Origin: an uncultured bacterium
Lineage (GTDB): Bacteria > Armatimonadota > JACIXR01
Assembly (NCBI GenBank): GCA_938041455.1
Contig: CALITO010000016.1
Coordinates: 23,955 to 87,954, forward strand
DNA: 64,000 nt
Direction of reading: 5' to 3'
Each line of letters begins with the position of its first letter. The first letter of the stretch is position 1. The notes under the pieces were generated by a model. That model was not told the DNA's origin and ran no database searches. It saw only the letters and a list, made by a program, of their open reading frames with translations. Of the stretch, positions 36,868 to 45,800 are shown in pieces. The position numbers and the translations under genes were made by a program.

Positions 36868-37979
36868 GGGGATTTCCTCTGTTGGTAACCCTTCTAATCT
36901 CCCTTTTAGTGTGGGGAGTGGAAATGGAGGAAGCCGAAGATTATCTGCTTTTCACAGGGAGGAATTACCAACTTCGTCAATTTAAGACCAAGGGCACTTT
37001 TGAATTCCTCATAAGGGATAAGGAAGGGAACTTTCGCCCCATACATCGCCCAGGAGGTGAAAGCCCCTGGTTCGGTTACAATACTGCGAGAGGCGAGGTA
37101 AGTTCCTCAAAAAATAGCCCCAATATACTGGATGTGAAAAGATGGAAAGAAGGCTTCCAAATTTACCTTCTCACCCTTCTGGAGGAGGACGCTTTTTATG
37201 AGGGGAATTTCTTCATCACCGATGACTTCCTTCTTCTCCGCTCCTCAATAAGAGCAGAGAAGGAAGAAAGGAGAAGCATAGTGAGGCTGGCACCTCGCTT
37301 TGAAGTTGATATAGAACTATTCAACCACTTCGCTTTTTCCCTCCCTGAAGAAACAATTTGGGGATTAGCCAAGGAGTTGGGGCGTCCAGGCTATGCAGGG
37401 GTGGGCGGTTGGGGAGGTCCAAAAAGCTATGGTTCGCTTGACCCCACCACTCCCTTCTTCGCCCTATACAATCCCCATTTAAAAACTGGTTTCCTCTTTC
37501 TCTATCCCTTCTATGAGAGGCTATGGAAGGGAAAGCATATTTTCCTCCAGTTGTGGGTAGAAGGTATAAATTACTTTTACGCTGGTTGGGGAGAGGAGAA
37601 AGACTTGGGAAAGGAGGTATTGTTTGCAATAGCCCCCTTGGATGTCTTCTCTCCCAAGGAAATTGCTGAGGAAGCGAGGAAATTGAACCAGGAGATAGAG
37701 AAAAAGGTGAGGGAGGGAGAGGTGCCATTTCCTTCTCTTCTAAGAGTATTGGAAGTGGAGGAGAAGATAAAGAGAAATTGGCATACTTGTCAGGAATTGG
37801 TAGATGGGCTGTTTTCCCGGCTCAATGGTCCAAAAGCAAGGGAAATTAAAAAGTGGAAGGACAATATTTTTGAAATACAAAGGTTCTACATCTACTCTAA
37901 AATTGCCCTTGAAAGAGGCGATTACGAAAATGCCTTGCTTTACTCGGAAAAGATGTTGAAAACATTGGGAAAGGAGTGA
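36864..37979 (+). CDS. Exported protein of unknown function
   Basis: This 371-residue protein has a signal peptide (MRGFPLLVTLLISLLVWGVE). A beta-rich part (about 25-260) contains TKGTFEFLIRDKEGNFRPIH, GWGGPKSYGSLDPTTPFFAL and FLQLWVEGINYFYAGWGEE. A C-terminal helical tail (about 270-371) is rich in Lys/Glu and may form coiled coils. The beta part recalls galactose-mutarotase-like or carbohydrate-binding folds, but I do not recognise a family. ATG overlaps the upstream stop (ATGA) inside the PocR-AraC operon, so it probably serves the same glycan pathway. Confidence 0.55.
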   Translation: MRGFPLLVTLLISLLVWGVEMEEAEDYLLFTGRNYQLRQFKTKGTFEFLIRDKEGNFRPIHRPGGESPWFGYNTARGEVSSSKNSPNILDVKRWKEGFQIYLLTLLEEDAFYEGNFFITDDFLLLRSSIRAEKEERRSIVRLAPRFEVDIELFNHFAFSLPEETIWGLAKELGRPGYAGVGGWGGPKSYGSLDPTTPFFALYNPHLKTGFLFLYPFYERLWKGKHIFLQLWVEGINYFYAGWGEEKDLGKEVLFAIAPLDVFSPKEIAEEARKLNQEIEKKVREGEVPFPSLLRVLEVEEKIKRNWHTCQELVDGLFSRLNGPKAREIKKWKDNIFEIQRFYIYSKIALERGDYENALLYSEKMLKTLGKE

Positions 37980-37985
37980 TTAACT

Positions 37986-39038
37986 ATGCCCAAATGGAAA
38001 GTAGGCATCGTGGGTCTTAACAGAGGGAAAGTCTTTGCGGACATTTTCAAATCGCATCCTAAAACGGAGCTCGTCGCTATCTGTGATGTCAATCACCAAC
38101 TGGTAGAGACTGTTGGAAAAGAACTCGGCCTTGCCGACGAGCAGAAATTCGTTTCCTTTGACGATTTCCTCACCAAAGCGCCTCTGGATATAGCGGTCAT
38201 CGCAACACCTATAGAATTTCATACCGAGCAAACGATAAAAGCCCTTGAGGCGGAAAAGGATGTCCTTTGTGAACAAACCGCCGCTTACACTCTCTCTGAC
38301 TGCGAGCGGATAGTTGATACCGTGAAGAAAACAGGAAGGGTCTATATGATGGCGGAGAACTATATCTACTTCCACTATTTAAGAAAGTGGAAGGAGATAG
38401 TATCCCAAGACAAGCTCGGAAAGATCGTGTATGCGGAGAACGAGTATCTGAACCCAATAGTTCCCCTCCTTGTTAAGGAAAAAACCGGTGAGTTCAGTTG
38501 GCGGGCTTTCCGAGCTCCTATTTGGTATTGTGCTCATTCCATCGGTCCCCTTCTTCATATTATGAATGATAGAATCGTCAGGGCTATGGGCATCTTGTGC
38601 GATTTCTCCACCTATCCTCAGTACAAGGATTATATCGGCTTTGTCGATGCTGAAGTTGGTATCTTCCAAACCCAGAAGGGTGCGATTATCAAAGTCCTCG
38701 TCAGCAATGTTATCCCAAGAGGACACATAATTTATTATAGCCTCTATGGTACCCGGGGTTATTTGGAAAGCCCAAGGGAAGGCGAGAGAGGATTATTTTA
38801 TGTTTCTGAAGAGATGAAAGCCCCTGTATCCTTCCCTTGCCAAATCGTGGACCCAGAACTTCCCCAGGGCATCCCCGAGTATTTTATGATAGAGGATTTT
38901 TTAAAAGCAGTGGAGACAAGAAGCCGTCCACCGATAGATGTAATAAGAGCAATGGATTTCACTGTTCCTGGGCTTGTGGCTCACGAATCCGCGCTCTCCG
39001 GTGGAAAATGGCTTGATGTCCCCTTATTTGATTGGTAA
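37986..39038 (+). CDS. Gfo/Idh/MocA family oxidoreductase with altered EKP motif
   Basis: This 350-residue protein has an N-terminal Rossmann part (KVGIVGLNRGKVF, VAICDVN, IAVIATPIEFH) and the C-terminal alpha/beta domain of sugar and inositol dehydrogenases (NEYLNPIV, WYCAHSIGPLLHIM). The normally conserved Glu-Lys-Pro segment reads CEQTAAYTLSDCE, with Gln97 instead of the lysine that contacts NAD(P) and substrate. It may have lost oxidoreduction, or use another residue. It is intracellular, has no signal peptide, and lies in the PocR-AraC operon 6 nt after the previous gene. Confidence 0.85.
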   Translation: MPKWKVGIVGLNRGKVFADIFKSHPKTELVAICDVNHQLVETVGKELGLADEQKFVSFDDFLTKAPLDIAVIATPIEFHTEQTIKALEAEKDVLCEQTAAYTLSDCERIVDTVKKTGRVYMMAENYIYFHYLRKWKEIVSQDKLGKIVYAENEYLNPIVPLLVKEKTGEFSWRAFRAPIWYCAHSIGPLLHIMNDRIVRAMGILCDFSTYPQYKDYIGFVDAEVGIFQTQKGAIIKVLVSNVIPRGHIIYYSLYGTRGYLESPREGERGLFYVSEEMKAPVSFPCQIVDPELPQGIPEYFMIEDFLKAVETRSRPPIDVIRAMDFTVPGLVAHESALSGGKWLDVPLFDW

Positions 39039-39054
39039 AGGGAGGCGAAAAATT

Positions 39055-40344
39055 ATGACGAGTGGTTTGCTTGTCGGAGTTTATGAAGTGGATATAACTC
39101 CCGAAGTGGGCACTCTTATGGCGGGAGGGATTTATCCCCGTGTATCTAAGGGAGTTCACGACCCTCTAATGGCTAAGGCTATCGTTTTGGAATCCCGGGG
39201 AGTAAAGTTCGCCTATGTCATACTTGATATTTGCGTTTTAACAAGACAAGTGGGCGATAAGGCAGTGAAATGGGCAAGCGAACTCACGGGCATCCCTACA
39301 GATAACATAGTGTGGGCAACCTCCCATACCCACTCCGGACCCTATACGATGCCCTTCTTCGGCTCAACCGCAGAGGAAGTGGTTAATAGAGAGTGGTTAT
39401 CATCACTCCCCCAGAAGTTTGCCCAGTGCGTTGCCAAGGCAGATGAAAACAAGGTGCCGGCGAGAATGAGCTTCCTCCGTGCCTACAATTACAACCTCCC
39501 CCTTAATCGTAGACTGCGTTTCAAAGACGGAAGGGAAATCAACAACTGGTTGATAGATAGAGGGGAGGATGTGCAATGTGTAGGAACAGCTGGTCCAGTT
39601 GACCCCGAGATAGGCATAATCGCCTTCGATGATTCGGAAGGAAACCTATTAGCTGTCCTATTTAATTACGCCCTTCATTGCACCACACATTTTGGAGAGG
39701 AGTTCAGCGCAGATTACCCCGCCGTGGTAGCTCAGCGAATAAGGGAAGCATTTGGGGAAAAGGTGGTATCACTCTTTATGCCCGGGGCAATGGGGGATAT
39801 AAACACCTACGAAAGTATGGAGGAAACGGGGAATTCGCTTGCAAGTAGTATAATACCCAAACTTTACGAGAGAAAACCAGTGGATGAAGCACCTTTTTTG
39901 GGAGCCCTTAAAAGCGAGATAACCGTTCCCTATCGGGATTTCACCCAGGACCAGGAGGAAAGAATTAGAGCTTCCCAATGGCCGGAGGATGTTCAGGAAG
40001 TTTTCAAAAAGGAATTAGAGATAATGCGAAAGGAAGGGATAAGGGAAGGGAAAACACTTCTCGCTGTATGGAGGATCGGAGATGTCGCCTTCACTGGGTT
40101 CCCGGGCGAACTATTTGTCGAATGGGGGCTGAGGATAAAGGAGGAGAGCCCTTTCCCCTGGACATTTCCAGTGGAGTTGTGTTGCGATTATCAAGGCTAT
40201 TTAGTAACGGAGAAAGCTTGGAAGGCAGGAGGTTATGAATCCCTCATAGCGAGAAGTGCTAAGCCATCGCCTGAAGGAGTGAAGATGATGTTTGATAAAG
40301 TTATAGAAATGTTAAATCAACTATGGACGATTAAGGATGCATAA
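39055..40344 (+). CDS. Neutral/alkaline ceramidase-like (N-terminal domain) amidase
   Basis: ATG at 39055 after AAAGGGAGGCGAAAAATT; an upstream in-frame ATG lies in the previous gene. The 429-residue protein has the ceramidase N-domain pattern: YEVDITPEVGTLMAGG, TSHTHSGPYTMP (zinc His), FNYALHCTTHFGEEFSADYP and LFMPGAMGDINTYE. Neutral ceramidases hydrolyse the amide of ceramide. Related short bacterial proteins without a signal peptide, like this one, are common in sugar loci and may deacylate other molecules. Last gene of the PocR-AraC operon, coupled to the Gfo/Idh gene by a 16-nt gap. Confidence 0.82.
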   Translation: MTSGLLVGVYEVDITPEVGTLMAGGIYPRVSKGVHDPLMAKAIVLESRGVKFAYVILDICVLTRQVGDKAVKWASELTGIPTDNIVWATSHTHSGPYTMPFFGSTAEEVVNREWLSSLPQKFAQCVAKADENKVPARMSFLRAYNYNLPLNRRLRFKDGREINNWLIDRGEDVQCVGTAGPVDPEIGIIAFDDSEGNLLAVLFNYALHCTTHFGEEFSADYPAVVAQRIREAFGEKVVSLFMPGAMGDINTYESMEETGNSLASSIIPKLYERKPVDEAPFLGALKSEITVPYRDFTQDQEERIRASQWPEDVQEVFKKELEIMRKEGIREGKTLLAVWRIGDVAFTGFPGELFVEWGLRIKEESPFPWTFPVELCCDYQGYLVTEKAWKAGGYESLIARSAKPSPEGVKMMFDKVIEMLNQLWTIKDA

Positions 40345-40373
40345 GGGGCGAGAGAAAAGCACTTTAAAAATTC

Positions 40374-40402
40374 TTGATAATTCTTTACCCATAGAAAACA
40401 AT
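40374..40402 (+). promoter_or_regulatory. Possible promoter of the DUF4838 gene
   Basis: TTGATA (40374-40379), a 17-nt spacer and AACAAT (40397-40402) precede an AAAGGAGG site and the ATG at 40433. The -10 matches consensus at four of six positions. Confidence 0.35.
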
Positions 40403-40432
40403 TTAAAAAGAAAGGAGGTTTAGACAAGGCTT

Positions 40433-42811
40433 ATGGAAAGATTGGCTTTGATATTAGGGAGCCTGATTTTAGCGACAACTCTCTCAGCCGATGCCCAATT
40501 AACACTTGCATCAAAGGGAAAGGCACAGATGCCGATTATTATTCAACCCCAAGCGACGGAAGCGGAGAGATATGCCGCTGAAGAACTTGCTTATCACCTT
40601 CAATTAATGACGGGAGCGAAGTTCGAGATTAAAGAAATAGCTCCTGGTGAGATCCCTAAGGTGGGAATAATAATAGGTCCCGGTGAGCTGACCGATAAAC
40701 TCTTTCCCGGGGTAAGGGGTTTTCTGAGGAAGGATAGCTCTGCTTTTGGTGGTGAACAGCTTACCATTCGCACAAAGGATGGCTATCTTCTGCTCGCCGG
40801 AGGTAGACCAAGGGGCACATTATATGCAGTTTATCGCTTCCTAAGTCAGCAGTGTGGCGTTCGCTGGTGGACTCCCTGGGCATCCCACATTCCAAAGAAG
40901 AGCACCCTTACCATCCCTCCTCTCTCCATAGAAGAAAAACCCGCTTTTGAATATAGAGAACCCTTTTGGTATCCCGCCTTTGACGGTGATTGGGCAGCGA
41001 GAAATTACTACAATGGTAACTCCGCTCGCCTCGCATCCAAGCACGGGGGTAAAATAACCTACAAGGGGTTCGTTCATACCTTTTACTGGTTAGTGCCTCC
41101 TCAGGAGTATTTCGAGAAGCACCCCGAGTGGTTTAGCCTTATAAATGGCAAGCGCCAATGGGAGGGTGCCCAGCTCTGTTGCACTAATCCGGAGTTAAGA
41201 GATTTCCTCACAGAGAGGGTCAGGCAGTGGCTGAAGGAATCACCAGAGGCGAATATAATATCCATTTCTCAGAATGACTGGGTGGGTAACTGTCAATGCG
41301 AGAATTGCCGAGCTTTGGATGAAAGGGAGGGAACTCCCGCAGCTTCTGTTTTGGATATGGTCAATGACATAGCTGGGAGATTAGCGAACGAGTTCCCCCA
41401 GGTTGCCTTTGACACTTTGGCTTACTGGTATACCCGAAAGCCGACAAAGACGATAAAACCTCGACCGAATGTAATCGTTCGCCTTTGTTCCATAGAGTGC
41501 AATTTCGCTCAACCCTTAGAACATGAGAGCAACAAAGCTTTCGCCGATGATATCCGGGGTTGGTCCCAATTAACCAATAGACTTTACATTTGGGATTACA
41601 CAACCAATTTTGTCAATTATGTTCAACCCCATCCTAACTGGTTTTCCCTCGGCCCAAATCTTCGTTTCTTCCACAAACACGGTGTTCTGGGAGTTTTTGA
41701 GCAGGGAGCTTATCAGTCCCACGGGGCGGAGTTCGCCGAACTGAGAGCTTGGGTCCTCGCCCAACTTCTTTGGAATCCCTATCAAGATGACCGCAAGCTG
41801 ATAGATGAGTTTTTGAGGGGATACTACGGCAAGGCAGCTCCTTATATCCGACAATATATGGAGTTAATGCACAATGCGGCAAAGGATTATTATCTCGGTT
41901 GTTTCACTCCCGCTAATGCTCCCTTCTTCAATTTTGAAACTTTGAGCAAGGCTGAGAAGCTTTGGCAACAAGCGGAGAAGGCGGTCAAGGATGACCCAGG
42001 GATTTATTGGCGTGTCCGTCAGGCACATATGCCCGTTTGGTATGCTTTCCTCAATAACTGGGCTAAATTAAGAATAGAGTGCGCCAGGGCAGGGGCAGAA
42101 TGGCCATTGCCGCTTTCCCGCAAGCAAGTAGCGGAGGAGTGGTTGAAAGTGGTGACAGGTCCCGGACCCCAAGGATGGACTCCCCTTACCCATGTCAACG
42201 AGGGAGGGCTAACGCCCCAAAGATTCGTTGAATCGCTTGGCGAGGACGACCCCGAGCTCGAGCGCTTGCCCAAGCGAATCCCAAAAGAAGCTCCCCTCCC
42301 CAAGGATATACCAGACCTGGACCCCCAAAAGTGCGTCGATGTTCAAGATGATAAGATGTCAATAGCGGAGGAAGGAAGGCTCGGTTTCAGAAAAGTTGAC
42401 TCCCAGGCTTCGGATTACCTCACAGTAATGTTGCCTGGTTGGCATCACGAGTGGGCTTGCCAGGTTTATTGGAAGAACCTACCCCAAAAAGCTCAAAAGG
42501 GAAGGTGGAAAGTATACGCTATTATAAAGGTGGAACAAAAACTCGAGGTAGACCCGGAGAAAGAGGCCATCTGGGCGGGAATTTACCATACCGCTAAACG
42601 CGAAGGGCTAGCAGAAGTCCGCATACCAATCAAGGATACAAGCGAGGATTACAAATCATATCTAATAGGCGTAGTGGAGGCTTCCCCTGATCAGTATATC
42701 TGGATAGCTCCAACAGCGAGTGGTTTAGCCGGACCAGTGCGTCTCTCCCCGGGAGAGGGCAATGTCAAAGCTCTATGGATTGATAGGATAATCCTCCTTC
42801 CCGCTGATTAA
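40433..42811 (+). CDS. Secreted DUF4838 family protein (glycoside hydrolase-like)
   Basis: This 792-residue protein has a signal peptide (ALILGSLILATTLSADA). An alpha-glucuronidase-like N-terminal domain (about 25-150) has ERYAAEELAYHLQLMTGAKF and RGTLYAVYRFLSQQCGVRWW. The DUF4838 core (about 190-480) has SISQNDWVGNCQCENCRALD, AASVLDMVNDIAGRL, TLAYWYTRKPTKTIKPRPNV and LCSIECNFAQPLEHESN. A helical tail and a beta domain follow. The CxCxxC loop may bind metal. Members are predicted to act on uronic or amino sugars, without proof. Its stop overlaps the stop of the convergent GH5 fusion gene. The Shine-Dalgarno site is 14 nt from the ATG, farther than usual. Confidence 0.82.
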   Translation: MERLALILGSLILATTLSADAQLTLASKGKAQMPIIIQPQATEAERYAAEELAYHLQLMTGAKFEIKEIAPGEIPKVGIIIGPGELTDKLFPGVRGFLRKDSSAFGGEQLTIRTKDGYLLLAGGRPRGTLYAVYRFLSQQCGVRWWTPWASHIPKKSTLTIPPLSIEEKPAFEYREPFWYPAFDGDWAARNYYNGNSARLASKHGGKITYKGFVHTFYWLVPPQEYFEKHPEWFSLINGKRQWEGAQLCCTNPELRDFLTERVRQWLKESPEANIISISQNDWVGNCQCENCRALDEREGTPAASVLDMVNDIAGRLANEFPQVAFDTLAYWYTRKPTKTIKPRPNVIVRLCSIECNFAQPLEHESNKAFADDIRGWSQLTNRLYIWDYTTNFVNYVQPHPNWFSLGPNLRFFHKHGVLGVFEQGAYQSHGAEFAELRAWVLAQLLWNPYQDDRKLIDEFLRGYYGKAAPYIRQYMELMHNAAKDYYLGCFTPANAPFFNFETLSKAEKLWQQAEKAVKDDPGIYWRVRQAHMPVWYAFLNNWAKLRIECARAGAEWPLPLSRKQVAEEWLKVVTGPGPQGWTPLTHVNEGGLTPQRFVESLGEDDPELERLPKRIPKEAPLPKDIPDLDPQKCVDVQDDKMSIAEEGRLGFRKVDSQASDYLTVMLPGWHHEWACQVYWKNLPQKAQKGRWKVYAIIKVEQKLEVDPEKEAIWAGIYHTAKREGLAEVRIPIKDTSEDYKSYLIGVVEASPDQYIWIAPTASGLAGPVRLSPGEGNVKALWIDRIILLPAD

Positions 42812-45800
42812 GGAGGATAGACAAGGGTCTCACCAACGAATAAGAAATCTTCTGTAGGAGAATAGCAGGCCTTTTTGAGGATAAATTTCAAATACCTTGT
42901 CTGAACTTTCGAAGGGAGCGGAATGTAAAGAAAACCTGCTTGTTTAGGCTTTGCTATATTTATCTCCTTGTAGTTTTTTCCGTCTTCGCTGAGGAGAAGC
43001 ACTACCTCGTCCGGAATATAGCCTTGTATTCCCGCCCCATATCGCTGGGCGACCATAGCAATTTCTCTATTTTCCCCTAAATCCAGCTTTATCTCCACCT
43101 GTATTTCCTTACCCTCTGGTATATGCCAGCCGATGGATAAGCCATCCTCATAGTGTCCATCTATTATCCCATCGGTAAGCTTCCCCGGAGGCGAATCCTC
43201 ATATTTACCCTGGGGAAGGGGATTCAACTCATAAGCACAATGGAGAGCAATGTTCTCCTCCCCTATTTCATCTCTGGGCTCCTCCCTCAATTTCGCAAGC
43301 AACGATCTCGCCCTCTCGTCCACTGTAAGGGGAGGAAAAGGATTTTCATCAAGAAGATATAATGCATAAGCGATATCTATTATTGAGTTCATCCAACCCG
43401 TATAGGCGGAGTATGGACCATAGTTAGGATCATAGGGAGCACCGAAGCATTCCCAACTTTCCAAATCCCACCCCCTTACCCAGGCGCCATCAATCCTCTC
43501 ATCTTCGCTCTCCATCTGGATGCGAGCAAGGAAGTCGCCGATTTTATGGAAGGCTTCCAGGCACACGGACTCTCCTGTCGCTTTGTAGGACCACCAGGCG
43601 TGGAGTAAGAGAAAGGAGGTTTGATATAGTTGATCCGCAAGAGGGTCGTCGGGTTGAGTAGTTATCGAACAATCGCCTTCAAAGGCGAGGGCGAAGTCAG
43701 GAGCGTTTACCCGATAAACTCCCCATCTTTTGACATCGGGAATCTCGAGATATGAACGCCAATAGTTCACGATTATCTCCCTGCTAATTATGTCTTTGGT
43801 GTAGAAGTAGGCTATGGGCAATCCTCTTACTGTTGAGGTGTGCTTCCAACAGCGAAGGCAGGTCTCAGCAAGCCTTTTATATTCCTCGTCACCCGTTATG
43901 GCATAGGCGGAGAACCAGCGAAGGAGGTCGAAATCCGAAGCAATACCCTGTTGAAATTGCCTATATGCTGAACAACCGATTTTGTCTAACTCGCTTGGTT
44001 CCACCGCGGTGCGGGTTATCAAACCATCCGGATGGGCAACCCGCCGGCAAAGCTCCAAGGTGCGGAGGGCAGGGATAAGGAATTTTTCCTTACCCGTAGC
44101 CTTGTAAAGATAAAGGAGGCACATCGTCGTTCTTGTATTGTCATCCCAGAAGTAAATGGTATTAATGCCTTCGTAAAGCCATGGCCAGCCTCCAAGTGAA
44201 GGACGCTTGGGATCGGTTATCTGATGGGGAAGCATATACTCTATGAGGTTCTCCGCTATCTCCTGATACTTCTCCTCACCCTTCAGTTTTCCATAAAGGT
44301 AGAAAGCGAGGGCGCTCTTTGCATTACAGTCCACCCTGTAGGGGGAAGGAAGAGATTCCAAAAGTCCCCCATCAAACCAAGCTATGCATCTCTGATTGTA
44401 AACACCCTGAGAGCCATCAGGTAAAGGCATAACCCCCGAGCGAAGAAACCATCTTATGTTTCTGTCCAATACCTCCCTATATTTTTTCTTCCTTTCCTTA
44501 ACCTCTATTTTCAACGATTCTACCCTCTTTATCCCATTTTTCTCCGCCTCAACGCTTATCTCATAATTGCCTTCTTCAGAAATAAGGAAATCTCCCTCCC
44601 ACCTTCCTCCCTCCATTTCTTTAAGGGGGATTTCTTTTCCGTTTATTCTTGCCTTTAAGGTGAAAGCCGGCTCTGTTTGGACAAAAAGTTTACCCTTCTC
44701 TTCTGGATTGACCCACTTTCTCGGTTCTGTCCAGATTTTAAGGGGAATATATGCTTCCTCAATTTCCTCCCTTTCTTCAGGGGGCAGGACATAAAGGACT
44801 ACATTTTTCAGAAGTCTCTCCCATTTCTCGCTTGGGCGGAAGAAACGAGATTTATAATCGCTTACCTTGAGAAGAGAAAAAACGAGTTCCCCTTTACCTA
44901 TAGGAATAACAAGAAGTGCAGGTTGAAGAGGAAAGGAAGGTGGTGAAGTTGCCCAACCAATGGAGAGCTTATCGCTATAATGTCCCTCTATAATCCCGTC
45001 CGTTAATTTGCCAGGGCGTCCTTCTGGATAAACTCCCGAAGGTGGAGGGGAAAGTGTGTAATTTTTGTGAAGGGCTACATTATCGCCATTTTCGTTTAAA
45101 ACCTCTAACTCTCCCAAGAATAACCAATCGGTGGTGGGACTGCGCTTGTATTTATAAACCTTCACTTTGAGATACCTTGCTCTCTTTCCCTCGAGGAAAA
45201 TCTCCACCACTTGGGGAAGGAGGTCTCCCTCCGCTTTCCCACCTAATTGAAAATCCCTCCCATTCTCGCTTATGTATACCTCTACTCTCTCCGGACAATA
45301 ATCCGCTATGGAGGCACCATATATTTGGCGGAAGAGAAAAATGTTATGGATTTCTCCCAAATCCAAGTTTACCTCCACCCAATCCTGGGGCTGAAACAAT
45401 TTATATGTTCCCAAAACCCTGCCATATTGACAGATTACCTCACCTTGAGGCTTCTCCGGAGGTAGGAAAGCAGAGTTGTGTTCATCGAGAAGGGTTTCTT
45501 CCTCCAGTCCCTTTGTTAAATAGTGAGATTTGGAAACGATAAGGCGTTCGTGGAGCATCCTCTGGGAATTTCCTAAACGAATATTAAATAACTCGCCTGT
45601 AGGAGATGTGGAATATTCAATAAAAGCTCTACCCCCCTTTTCTATGAAAGCCCTTATCTTTTCCTCTAAATCCTTTCTCAAGATGTTGGGTTGAGGATAA
45701 TTTAAGGAGCAAAGTATAAGGGAAGAGTAAAGGGATAGATTATCTAAGGAGGAAAGAGAGGGGGAGTGGTGGAAGGGAATGTTCAGTTCCTTGAGAATGG

